Positions 1-9,918 of a stretch of DNA of 35,670 nucleotides are shown one piece after another. Numbering within the stretch: position 1 is the stretch's first letter; each line of letters starts with the position of its first letter. The notes beneath the pieces are model-generated. The model searched no databases. It was not told where the DNA came from and saw only the letters and a list, made by a program, of their open reading frames with translations. Both the position numbers and the translations under genes were made by a program. The stretch lies in contig DHAE01000019.1 of NCBI GenBank assembly GCA_002397315.1, positions 202,639 to 238,308 on the forward strand, written 5' to 3'. This stretch comes from Comamonadaceae bacterium UBA4962. GTDB lineage: Bacteria; Pseudomonadota; Gammaproteobacteria; Burkholderiales; Burkholderiaceae_C.

Positions 1-1130
1 TTGGTCTGGAAGGCGATGCCGTTGATGGTGCCGATGATGTCGGCCATGCGGTCCGAGCCCTGGCGGATCGAGTCCATGGTGCGGACCACGTCCTGCACCA
101 CGGCGCCGCCCCGGGCCGCGACGGACGAGGCGCCCGAGACCAGCTGGTGGGCGCGGCGGGCCGATTCGGCGTTCTGCTGCACGGTGGAGGTCAGCTCCTC
201 CATCGAGGCGGCGGTTTCCTCCAGGTTGCTGGCCTGTTCTTCCGTGCGCTGGCTCAGGTCGGCATTGCCGTTGGCGATCTGCACGGTGCCGGTGGCGATG
301 GAGTCGGAGCCCGCGCGCACGCTGCCCACGATGCGCACGAGGCTGTCGTTCATGCGGGCCAGGGCCGAGAGCAACTGGCCCACCTCGTCACGCCGCCCCG
401 TGGGGATGTGCGAGGTCAGGTCGCCGCCGGCCACGGCCTCGGCCACCTGCACGGCGGTGTGCAGCGGGCGGGTGATGGAACGGGCGATGAGCCAGCACAG
501 CGCCACGGCCAGCACGGCGGCCAGCGCGCCGATGGCGATGACGGTGACGCGGCCGGTGCTCACCTGCGCGTCCGCCCGGTCGCTGTCTTCGGCCATCACC
601 TTCTGCTGGTGGTCGGACAGGCGGGTGATGGCTTCGAGGTATTTCTGCTGGATGGGCCGCAGCCTCGTTTCCAGCAGGTCCCGGGCATTCGCGGAGTGGT
701 CTTCGCGCATCAGCTGCAGCAGCCGGTCCATTTCAGCGACGTAGTCCGCGCGCGTCGCCTGGCAGGCCTTCAGCATTTCGACGCCCGTGGGGGAGCGGAC
801 CAGCTGCGCCAGTTGCGAGAACAACTGGTCGACGGCCTCACGACTGTCCTGGATGCGGCGGGCTTCCTTCGCACGGCTGTCCGCGCTATCGAAGATCAGC
901 ATGTTGCGCGTGTAGCGCGACTGGGCTTCGGTTTCGTTGGCGATCTGCGTCAGCAGCTTGACCTTCGGGTAGGCGTCGCGCGTGACCTTGGTGAGTGCGC
1001 GGTTCACGTCGCCCAGCGCCCCGAGCGACAGGCCGGCCAGCAGCGCCAGCACGGCGGTCACGACGAGGAAGGCCAGGCCGATGCGGTGGCCGATCCGCAG
1101 GTTGCCGAAGAAGGAGGTGTTTTCACGCAT
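1..1130 (-). CDS. Methyl-accepting chemotaxis protein (partial, C-terminus beyond window)
   Basis: Transmembrane chemoreceptor that passes ligand signals to the CheA/CheW array. 376 codons are visible from the ATG at 1130; the rest lies beyond base 1. The order is: TM1 at about residues 17-39; a periplasmic helical sensor region of about 150 residues, of four-helix-bundle type; TM2 at about 195-216; HAMP at about 215-267; and the start of the cytoplasmic signalling coiled coil. The coiled coil shows TEEQASNLEETAASMEELT (about 296-314). The conserved tip begins with IIGTINGIAFQT at the window edge. No strong Shine-Dalgarno precedes the ATG. An AT-rich promoter region lies upstream. The ligand cannot be read from the sequence, and no che genes are adjacent. 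The family call is secure; the specificity is unknown. Confidence 0.95.
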   Translation of the reverse strand, partial: MRENTSFFGNLRIGHRIGLAFLVVTAVLALLAGLSLGALGDVNRALTKVTRDAYPKVKLLTQIANETEAQSRYTRNMLIFDSADSRAKEARRIQDSREAVDQLFSQLAQLVRSPTGVEMLKACQATRADYVAEMDRLLQLMREDHSANARDLLETRLRPIQQKYLEAITRLSDHQQKVMAEDSDRADAQVSTGRVTVIAIGALAAVLAVALCWLIARSITRPLHTAVQVAEAVAGGDLTSHIPTGRRDEVGQLLSALARMNDSLVRIVGSVRAGSDSIATGTVQIANGNADLSQRTEEQASNLEETAASMEELTSTVQQNAESARRAHQLVSGASSVAARGGAVVQDVVRTMDSIRQGSDRMADIIGTINGIAFQT

Positions 1131-1200
1131 GGCGGAAGGTCACAGTGGGGGCTGCCAGGACGGGCAGGCGCCTGCGGCACCTCCCGCGTGATGGAGCCCG

Positions 1201-1222
1201 GGGACCGCGTTGCCGCGGTCCC
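1201..1222. repeat. Perfect 9-bp inverted repeat between tctC and the chemoreceptor gene
   Basis: GGGACCGCG (1201-1209) and CGCGGTCCC (1214-1222) flank a TTGC tetraloop. The hairpin is stable and lies about 120 bases after the stop of the upstream minus-strand TctC gene and about 70 bases before the chemoreceptor start. No T-tract follows on either strand, so it is not a standard intrinsic terminator. It could be a leader hairpin of the chemoreceptor mRNA or a protein-binding palindrome. Confidence 0.5.
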
Positions 1223-1244
1223 ATGGTCGAGCACCTCGTGCAGA

Positions 1245-1315
1245 TGTTATTTACTTATTGAAATATTAAGCAATATTTATTTGCAATTTCAATAGAAATG
1301 ACACAATTTTGGCGC
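1245..1315 (-). promoter_or_regulatory. AT-rich intergenic segment with AAATATT palindrome, probable promoter region of the chemoreceptor gene
   Basis: This is the only strongly AT-rich stretch in an otherwise GC-rich window. It contains the perfect palindrome AAATATT-AAGC-AATATTT at 1261-1278. Reading the minus strand, TTGAAA occurs 17 bases before TTAATA, a weak sigma-70-like pair. I could not find the TAAA-N15-GCCGATAA pattern expected for a flagellar sigma-28 promoter. Its position 115-185 bases before the chemoreceptor start fits a promoter or operator. The exact promoter is not resolved. Confidence 0.4.
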
Positions 1316-1340
1316 TGCTGATTCTATGGGCGGTGGTGGC

Positions 1341-2354
1341 CTACGCCTTGAGCTTGAGCAGGTAGATCATCACGCGCGCGGTGGTCAGGTCCAGTTCGAT
1401 GAAGTCCGAGAAATCCTTGCCGGCGAGCCAGGAGGCGTCCCACCGGTTGGTCTTCAGGGCGCGCTGCCACGAGGCGTGGGCGACGGCGGCTTCCACCGCG
1501 GCCACCATCTCGGCCACGCGGGCTGGCGCCACCCCCTTGCCGGTGAACACGCCGCGCCAGTTGGCCATGACGGCATCGATTCCCTGCTCGCGGAAGGAGG
1601 GCAGGCCGAAGGTGCTGTGCCGGGACGACACGCCGATGCCGCGCAGCTTGCCCGAGGCGATGGCCTCGCTGAACTCGCTGTAGCCCGACAGGCCGATGGC
1701 GGCCTTGCCGGTCAGCAGGGCATCGACGACTTCGCTGCCGCCGGGGAAGGGGCGGTACACCAGCGCCTCGGGGTGGGCCTTGGCGGCACGGGCCAGCACG
1801 CCGGCATAGATGTGGTCCACGCCGCCCGCGGAGCCACCGGCCACCGGCAAGGCGGGCAGGTCGGCTTTCATCGCGGCCACGAGGTCCCTGGCGCTGCGCA
1901 GGGGCGACGTCGCCGGCACGGCCGCCACGAGGTAGTCGCTGGTCAGCCGCGCGACGGGCCGGATCTGCGTGAGGTCGACCGCCGGCTGCTGCAGGGCCAC
2001 GGCGCCGACCATGACCATCCCGCCCATCAGCAGGGCGTTGGGGTCGTTCGCGTATTTCTCGGCATAGCGGGCGAGGCCGATGGTGCCGCCCTTGCCGCCG
2101 ACGTTCTCGTACTCCACGCGTTCCACCGCGCCGACGCCGACCAGGGCCGCGCCCAGGGCCCGGCCGGTCTGGTCCCAGCCGCCGCCCGCATTGGCGGGGA
2201 TCACGATGCGCAGGGTGCCGGCCAGCTTGGCCGCCCTGGCGTCGGTGGCGGACTGCGCCCGGGCCCCGAAGGCCAGGGGCAGCGCCGTGGAGGCAAGCGC
2301 TGCGGTGCGCGCCAACAACTGCCGCTTCGTCGTCGAGAAATCGCGAGTGGACAT
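1341..2354 (-). CDS. TctC/Bug-family periplasmic solute-binding protein
   Basis: 337 aa, the usual size for TctC (Bug) receptors, which bind carboxylates and other small organic acids for tripartite tricarboxylate transporters. An N-terminal signal (residues 1-33) has a KRQLL motif followed by a hydrophobic stretch ending in ARA, so export is via Sec or possibly Tat. The mature part carries the family pattern IVIPANAGGGWDQTGRAL, then ENVGGKGGTIGL, and later GLSGYSEF and the FREQGIDAVMANWRGVF region. The start has a good ribosome site (AGAGG five bases upstream). No tctA or tctB membrane genes are adjacent, so it is an orphan receptor, as is common in Burkholderiales. The ligand is unknown. 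Confidence 0.9.
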   Translation of the reverse strand: MSTRDFSTTKRQLLARTAALASTALPLAFGARAQSATDARAAKLAGTLRIVIPANAGGGWDQTGRALGAALVGVGAVERVEYENVGGKGGTIGLARYAEKYANDPNALLMGGMVMVGAVALQQPAVDLTQIRPVARLTSDYLVAAVPATSPLRSARDLVAAMKADLPALPVAGGSAGGVDHIYAGVLARAAKAHPEALVYRPFPGGSEVVDALLTGKAAIGLSGYSEFSEAIASGKLRGIGVSSRHSTFGLPSFREQGIDAVMANWRGVFTGKGVAPARVAEMVAAVEAAVAHASWQRALKTNRWDASWLAGKDFSDFIELDLTTARVMIYLLKLKA

Positions 2355-2465
2355 CGGGCCCTCTGGTCAGTGGCTGTACTCGGCCGCATGATAAGCGCAC
2401 TACTGTCGAGCCGGCCATGCGGTTGCCGCAGGCGGGGCGTTGCCGTGGCGGCAGCGCCACTCCCG

Positions 2466-2495
2466 AAAAAAAGCCCCGCGCCGCGGATGCGGGGC
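2466..2495 (-). terminator. Rho-independent terminator of rpoD
   Basis: Read on the minus strand, GCCCCGC, a 9-base loop and GCGGGGC form a 7-bp GC stem followed at once by seven T residues. It sits 45 bases after the rpoD stop. It is the only textbook intrinsic terminator I found in the window and separates rpoD from the TctC gene. Confidence 0.9.
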
Positions 2496-2539
2496 AGGGC
2501 GTGGGCCGGCAGCCTCCCCGAGGGGGAGGGCGGGCAGGC

Positions 2540-4909
<2,370 letters not shown>

Positions 4910-5141
4910 GACGACCTCAGATTCAAAAACGGACACACAAAGGAAACGCAAGCGCCTCGTCTACCGGCGCGGGTGGCACTGCGGGGGCAGGGCCCTCGCG
5001 GTTCGGAGGCAGGCCCCCGTAAGGCAAGATGTGTGGGCGAACATTTGGTGTGCAGTCCTTGCGGTGTGGAGGGCGGTGTGCGTGTGTGTCACGGTTGCCC
5101 GGCCCGGAGGTGCTGCTGTCGCTCTTGCCGATGAACCTTAC

Positions 5142-5147
5142 ATTATA
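5142..5147 (-). promoter_or_regulatory. Putative -10 element of rpoD overlapping the dnaG stop codon
   Basis: The minus strand reads a perfect TATAAT whose bases include the dnaG TAA stop. TTGAAA lies only 13 bases upstream, too close for an ideal -35; the 17-base position holds the poor match GGACTT. Transcription from here would give rpoD a leader of about 225 bases. The -10 match is clear, but promoter activity is inferred. Confidence 0.5.
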
Positions 5148-7197
5148 GCCCGCCCGGTTTTTTCAAGTCCGGACGCGCGATTCCCTGCAGCGCCTGGCGC
5201 CGCTGCTGGAGCGCGCGGTACCGCTCCAGCGCAGACGGGTCGTGCGCGGCCTGCTGGATGAGTTCCTTCTCCTGGTGCTTGATGTCCTCGATCAGCATGC
5301 GGTCGAGCAGGTCGCGCAGTTCGGAGCGCAGCTCGGCCGCGTCGCCCTCGGTCTGGGCATGCGAGCCGGTCATCACGCGCACTGCGAGCGTCTCGCAGCC
5401 ATGGCCGCGCAGGCTCTCGCGCAGCACGGCCCAGGCCTGCGGCCCATGCTCGTGCCAGTGGCCCTCCAGCCAGTTGAAGAGCGGTCCGTGCGGTGCCGGC
5501 TGCGCGCACAGCGTGGCATGGTCCTCGTGCGAGAGCTCTTCCAGGAATTCCATGTGCGACAGCAGCAGGCGCACCGCGTGGTCGCCGCGGCCCGCGGCGG
5601 GCGTGGACGGCAGGCGCGGCTGCGGCGGGCGCTGCTCCTCGCCGCGGCCGCGCCACTTGCCCTTGCCTTTCCAGTCGCCGCCGTCCTTGCGCCAGGGTTT
5701 GCCGCTTCCGCTTCCGCTGCCCGCACCCGGGCCCGTGCCGCCATGGCCGTGTCCGTAGCCGTCGTCCCGTGCGGGCGCCCAGCCACCGGCGTCCGGCGGT
5801 CCGCCCCAGGGGGGCGCGTCATCGGCGACTGGCACGCCCTGCGACGGTGCGGCGCCCGGAGATCGGGCGGTGCCGCCCTGCCGGCCGGCGTCCTGCGCGG
5901 CGGCCTGGCTCCAGAGGTCCGACAGGTCGGCCGCCGTGAGCTGGGCGAGTTCCGCCAGTTCCCCGAGCAACTGGCGCTTGAGCGCGCCGTCGGGCAGGGC
6001 GCTCCAAAGCGGCCGGGCGTTCGCGGCCATGCGCGCGCGGCCCTCGGCCTGGCCCAGGTCGCACCCCTCGCCCGCGGCCTCCACCAGGAAGCGGCTCAGC
6101 GGCAGGGCGCCCTGCACGTGCCGTGCGAATGCTTCGGTGCCGTGCTCGCGGATGAAGCTGTCGGGATCGTGCTCCGCGGGCAGGAACAGGAATTTCACGC
6201 TGCGCGTGTCGGTGGCGTACGGCAGGGCGCCGTCGAGCGCCTTGCGCGCCGCGCGCCGGCCCGCCGCGTCGCCGTCGAAGCTGAACACCACCGTGTCGGT
6301 GAAGCGGAACAGCTTGTGCACGTGCTCCGGCGTGCAGGCCGTGCCCAGGGTGGCCACGGCGTTCGGGAAGCCGAGCTGCGCGAGCGCCACCACGTCCATG
6401 TAGCCCTCGGTCACGAGCGCGTAGCCGTGCTCGCGGATCGCCGTGCGCGCTTCGAACAGGCCGTAGAGCTCGCGCCCCTTGTGGAAGACGGGGGTCTCGG
6501 GCGAGTTCAGGTACTTGGGCTTGTCGTCTCCCAGCACCCGCCCGCCGAAGCCGATGCATTCGCCCTTCACGTTGCGGATCGGGAACATCACGCGGTCGCG
6601 GAAGCGGTCGTAGCGCTTGGCGTCCTCCTCGTTCACGATGACCAGGCCGCTTTCGTGCAGCAGCGGGTTGTCGTACTCCGGGAACACGCTGGCGAGCGTC
6701 CGCCAGCCCTCGGGCGCATAGCCCAGCCCGTAGCGCTTGGCGATCGCGCCGGACACGCCGCGGCCCTTGAAGTACGCGATGGCCCGAGGCGAATCGCGCA
6801 GGTGTTTGCGGTAGGCATCGCCGGCCTTCTCCAGCACGTCGGTGAGCGTGGCCTGCTTCTGGCGCTGCGCGGCGGCGCGCTCGCGCTCCTGCGGCGAGAC
6901 ATCGTCCTGCGGCACCTGCAGGCCCACTTGCTGCGCGAGATCCTGTACGGCCTCGACGAATCCCATGCCGGCATGGTCCATCAGGAAGCCGATCGCATTG
7001 CCGTTCTTGCCGCAGCCGAAGCAGTGGTAGAACTGCTTGGAAGGGCTCACGCTGAACGAGGGCGACTTCTCTCCGTGGAAGGGGCACAGCCCCATGAAGT
7101 TCGCCCCGCCTTTCTTGAGCTGCACGTACCGCCCGACGATGTCGACCACGTCGACGCGCGAAAGCAGCTCCTGGATGAACGACTGGGGAATGGACAC
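5143..7197 (-). CDS. dnaG: DNA primase DnaG
   Basis: 684 aa from the GTG at 7197. Makes RNA primers for replication and binds the DnaB helicase through its C-terminus. The N-terminal CHC2 zinc ribbon has ligands C38, H41, C59 and C62 (CPFH, CFGC). The catalytic core carries the TOPRIM motifs TEGYMDV (263-269) and FSFDGDAAGR (306-314). The C-terminal helicase-binding domain starts near residue 540. Between core and C-terminus is a Gly/Pro/Arg-rich linker of about 110 residues (432-540), which explains the excess over the 581 aa of E. coli DnaG. The start VSIPQSFIQELL matches the usual family N-terminus; a GTG nine codons upstream (7224) is the alternative. rpoD follows, but rpsU, often upstream, is absent here. 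Confidence 0.97.
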   Translation of the reverse strand: MSIPQSFIQELLSRVDVVDIVGRYVQLKKGGANFMGLCPFHGEKSPSFSVSPSKQFYHCFGCGKNGNAIGFLMDHAGMGFVEAVQDLAQQVGLQVPQDDVSPQERERAAAQRQKQATLTDVLEKAGDAYRKHLRDSPRAIAYFKGRGVSGAIAKRYGLGYAPEGWRTLASVFPEYDNPLLHESGLVIVNEEDAKRYDRFRDRVMFPIRNVKGECIGFGGRVLGDDKPKYLNSPETPVFHKGRELYGLFEARTAIREHGYALVTEGYMDVVALAQLGFPNAVATLGTACTPEHVHKLFRFTDTVVFSFDGDAAGRRAARKALDGALPYATDTRSVKFLFLPAEHDPDSFIREHGTEAFARHVQGALPLSRFLVEAAGEGCDLGQAEGRARMAANARPLWSALPDGALKRQLLGELAELAQLTAADLSDLWSQAAAQDAGRQGGTARSPGAAPSQGVPVADDAPPWGGPPDAGGWAPARDDGYGHGHGGTGPGAGSGSGSGKPWRKDGGDWKGKGKWRGRGEEQRPPQPRLPSTPAAGRGDHAVRLLLSHMEFLEELSHEDHATLCAQPAPHGPLFNWLEGHWHEHGPQAWAVLRESLRGHGCETLAVRVMTGSHAQTEGDAAELRSELRDLLDRMLIEDIKHQEKELIQQAAHDPSALERYRALQQRRQALQGIARPDLKKPGGL

Positions 7198-7245
7198 CCG
7201 GGGATTTTCGCCGCAATCCTCCACGGGGCTTTCCGTTGCATCGGA

Positions 7246-7264
7246 TGCTATCCAAAAGATAGCA
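7246..7264. repeat. Short palindrome TGCTATC-CAAAA-GATAGCA upstream of dnaG
   Basis: A perfect 7-bp inverted repeat with a five-base loop lies 49-67 bases before the dnaG start, between dnaG and the divergent EAL gene. Read on the minus strand, a run of five T precedes it. It may be an operator or a small dispersed repeat. I recall similar TGCTATC/GATAGCA palindromes in comamonad intergenic regions, but this is unverified. Confidence 0.4.
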
Positions 7265-7435
7265 AAAAGATGCCGCCGGCAGTGGCGGGCTGGGCGGTGA
7301 CCCTCATGCAGCGGCCCCGCGGGCGCAACGGCCGAGGGTGTAGGACGTGGCCGCGCCCTGCATCCGCGGCATGCGCGGCGCTCCGGGCTGCACTAAGCTG
7401 CACAGAAACCATCTGTAACCACGACTTTTCAGCCC

Positions 7436-8335
7436 ATGCCTGCGCCCGCCCCCAAAGCCACCGCCTGCTCCGCGTGCCGCGATGGCGCAGCGGCGCTCGA
7501 CTTCACCTTCACCATGGCGTTCCAGCCGATCGTGGACCTGCGCCACGGCGGCAGCGTGTTCGCCTACGAGGCGCTCGTGCGCGGCTCGGACGGCAGCTCG
7601 GCCGCCGGCGTGCTGGCCCGGGTGAACGACACCAACCGCTACGCGTTCGACCAGGCGTGCCGCGTGCGTGCCGTGGAACTGGCGGCCCGCCTGGGCGTGG
7701 ATTGCCGCCTCAGCATCAACTTCCTGCCGAACGCCGTCTACCAGCCCGAGTCGTGCATCCGCGTCACGCTGGAGGCCGCGCGGCGCACCGGCTTTCCGGT
7801 CGAGCGCATCATCTTCGAGGTGGCGGAGCACGAGAATGCCCACGACCGGGAACACCTCAACCGCATCCTGCGCGCCTACCGGCGCCAGGGCCTGCGCACG
7901 GCCATCGACGATTTCGGCGCGGGCTACGCGGGCCTGGGCCTGCTGGCGGACTTCCAGCCCGACATGCTGAAGATCGACATGGCGCTGGTGCGGGGCATCT
8001 GCACCGATCCGGTCCGCCAGGCCATCGTGCGCAGCATCGTGTCGATGGGCGAGGCCCTGGGCATCGCGGTGATCGCCGAGGGCGTGGAAACCGAGGACGA
8101 GTTGCGCCCCCTGCGCGCCATGGGCGTGCACCTGTTCCAGGGCTATCTCTTCGCGCGCCCGGCCGTGGAGGCCCTGCCGCCGGTGCAGTGGCCCGCGGGT
8201 GCCGGCTTCGGTGCGGCGCCGGAAGCCCCGGTGGCGTCCGTGACGCCCGTGACGCCGCCGTCGGGTGCGGCGGAATTTTCCAGCGTGCACCTGGTGCCGC
8301 GCCGCGGCGCGGGCATGGCGTTCGGCCTCGGCTGA
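7436..8335 (+). CDS. EAL-domain cyclic-di-GMP phosphodiesterase
   Basis: 299 aa, a single EAL domain at about residues 22-250. It should hydrolyse the second messenger c-di-GMP to pGpG. The key residues appear intact: EAL signature E45-A-L in YEALVRG, N95 (SINFLPN), E128 (FEVAE), D158/D159 in AIDDFGAGY, K179 (MLKID), E215 (IAEGVE) and Q235 (FQGYLFARP). There is no transmembrane segment, signal peptide, PAS or GGDEF domain, so it is probably cytosolic. The N-terminus has a CSAC cysteine pair at 11-14 of unknown role. The Ala/Pro-rich tail after about 250 is probably unstructured. It converges with the phoD-like gene, leaving only 7 bases between stops. A diguanylate cyclase lies just beyond. 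The ribosome site is weak. Confidence 0.93.
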   Translation: MPAPAPKATACSACRDGAAALDFTFTMAFQPIVDLRHGGSVFAYEALVRGSDGSSAAGVLARVNDTNRYAFDQACRVRAVELAARLGVDCRLSINFLPNAVYQPESCIRVTLEAARRTGFPVERIIFEVAEHENAHDREHLNRILRAYRRQGLRTAIDDFGAGYAGLGLLADFQPDMLKIDMALVRGICTDPVRQAIVRSIVSMGEALGIAVIAEGVETEDELRPLRAMGVHLFQGYLFARPAVEALPPVQWPAGAGFGAAPEAPVASVTPVTPPSGAAEFSSVHLVPRRGAGMAFGLG

Positions 8336-8342
8336 CCGGGCC

Positions 8343-9902
8343 TCACCCTCCAACCGGCCCCGGCCGGCCGTCTTCCACCACGAAACGCGCGAGCGTGGAG
8401 CAGCCGCTGTCCGCACGCAGAGGATCGTCCACCGTGCGCAGTACCGTGGTCCAGCGCTGCGGCGTGACGTCGGCCAGGCCCCAGCCGCGCAGGTCGCTGC
8501 GCGCCAGCAGCACGTGGGGGTTGAGCCGCGCGATGGCGTCCACCCTGTCCTGCGCAGTGCCGGCCCGCGAGCTGATCGAGGTGCCGCAGAACTCGCTGGC
8601 CAGGACGTCGCCGTCCCGCGTGGGCGCGCGCACCTCGCAGACGTAGTTCTGGTGGATGTCGCCGCCGAGGAACACGGTGTTGCGCGGCGCATGGCCCGCA
8701 ATGGAGGCAAGCAGCCGCTCGCGTGCGGCGGGATAGCCGTCCCAGCTGTCCGTGCCTTGCCGCCCCGAGGGTGTGCGGCGCGGCGAGAACAGCGTCTGCT
8801 GTGCGATCACGCTCCAGCGCGGGGTCCCTGTGCCGTCGCCGCCCGGGGCGGCATCCTGGGCCAGGCCCGCGTCCAGCCAGCGTTCCTGCTCCATGCCGAG
8901 GAAGCTGCGCGCCGGGTCCGCCAGTTCGGCGCATTCGCCGGGCCGCACCGCACCCGCGCCCGAGCCCGGCAGGCGGCAGGCCTGCCGGCTGCGGAACTGC
9001 CGCGCGTCGAGCAGGTGCAGGCGCGCCAACCGCCCCCAGGCGAGGCGCCGGTACAGCTGCAGGCCGCCGAATCCGCCGCCGGCCTGCAGCGTTGCCGCGC
9101 GCAGCGGCATGTGCTCGTAGAAGGCCTGGTAGGCTGCGGCCCGCAGGTCGGCGAACGCGGCGGCGTCCGTGTCCTTTCCCGTCCATCCGGCGTAGTCGTT
9201 CTCCACCTCGTGGTCGTCCCAGGTCACGGCCCAGGGGGCCGCGGCATGCGCCGACTGCAGGGCCGGGTCGCTGCGGTGCAGCGCGTAGCGGTCGCGGAAG
9301 TCGGCCAGCGTGCGGGCGTGGCGCAGCGCATGCACACGCGCCAGTCCCGACGGATCGGCGGGGCTCGCGTACTCGTAGATGTAATCGCCCAGGAACAGGA
9401 TGAGATCCGGGGCGTGGCGGCAGACGTCGGCCCACGCGGCGTAGTACCCGTGCTCCCAGCGCTGGCACGAGGCGAATGCCAGGCGCAGGCGCGGCGCGGG
9501 GTCCGACGGAGCCGGCGCGGTGCGTGTGCGGCCCGTGGGGCTCGCGGCGTTGCCGTGCAGGAACCGGTAGTGGTACCAGCGCCCGGGCGTCAGCCCGCGC
9601 AGTTCCACGTGCACGCTGTGCGCCAGCTCCGGCAGGGCAGTGGCCGTGCCCGTGCGCACGATCTGCCGGAACCGGTCGTCGTGCGCCAGTTCCCAGCGCA
9701 CGGTCGCCGGCCCGTTGGCGGCACCCGGCTCCGGTGGCAGCAGCCGGGTCCAGAGCACGAAACCATCGGGTGCCGGATCGCCGCTCGCCACGCCGAGCGC
9801 GAAGGGGTCGTTGCCCCACCCGGGGGACGACCATGCCCAGCGGGGCAGGGCGCCGGTCGCCGACAGCGAGGCAGCGAGCCGGAGCAGCGCACGGCGGTCC
9901 AT
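8343..9902 (-). CDS. phoD: PhoD-type alkaline phosphatase/phosphodiesterase, Tat-exported
   Basis: 519 aa from the ATG at 9902. Periplasmic metallophosphoesterase of the PhoD family, which releases phosphate from mono- and diesters. The N-terminus MDRRALLRLAASLSATGAL is a twin-arginine signal. An N-terminal beta domain precedes the catalytic domain. Metal-site motifs are SC146Q, LGDYIYEY (171-178), TWDDHEVENDY (227-237) and GGDIHQN (413-419), all as expected for PhoD. Family members use Fe and Ca. The ORF extends upstream to 9980, but that stretch overlaps the cyclase gene and lacks the signal, so the Tat start is preferred. It follows the diguanylate cyclase by 16 bases and is probably co-transcribed with it. 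No Pho box was recognised. Substrate is not determinable. Confidence 0.92.
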   Translation of the reverse strand: MDRRALLRLAASLSATGALPRWAWSSPGWGNDPFALGVASGDPAPDGFVLWTRLLPPEPGAANGPATVRWELAHDDRFRQIVRTGTATALPELAHSVHVELRGLTPGRWYHYRFLHGNAASPTGRTRTAPAPSDPAPRLRLAFASCQRWEHGYYAAWADVCRHAPDLILFLGDYIYEYASPADPSGLARVHALRHARTLADFRDRYALHRSDPALQSAHAAAPWAVTWDDHEVENDYAGWTGKDTDAAAFADLRAAAYQAFYEHMPLRAATLQAGGGFGGLQLYRRLAWGRLARLHLLDARQFRSRQACRLPGSGAGAVRPGECAELADPARSFLGMEQERWLDAGLAQDAAPGGDGTGTPRWSVIAQQTLFSPRRTPSGRQGTDSWDGYPAARERLLASIAGHAPRNTVFLGGDIHQNYVCEVRAPTRDGDVLASEFCGTSISSRAGTAQDRVDAIARLNPHVLLARSDLRGWGLADVTPQRWTTVLRTVDDPLRADSGCSTLARFVVEDGRPGPVGG

Positions 9903-9918
9903 GGCCTGCCGCCGCGGA

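Noticed and set aside
147..1295. Open frame of 382 codons on the plus strand at the left edge
   Set aside because: Antisense to the chemoreceptor gene, whose minus-strand translation gives clear transmembrane, HAMP and signalling sequence.
5242..8646. Open frame of 1134 codons on the plus strand opposite dnaG and running into the EAL gene
   Set aside because: Antisense shadow of dnaG, then a wrong frame of the EAL gene. No conserved motif.
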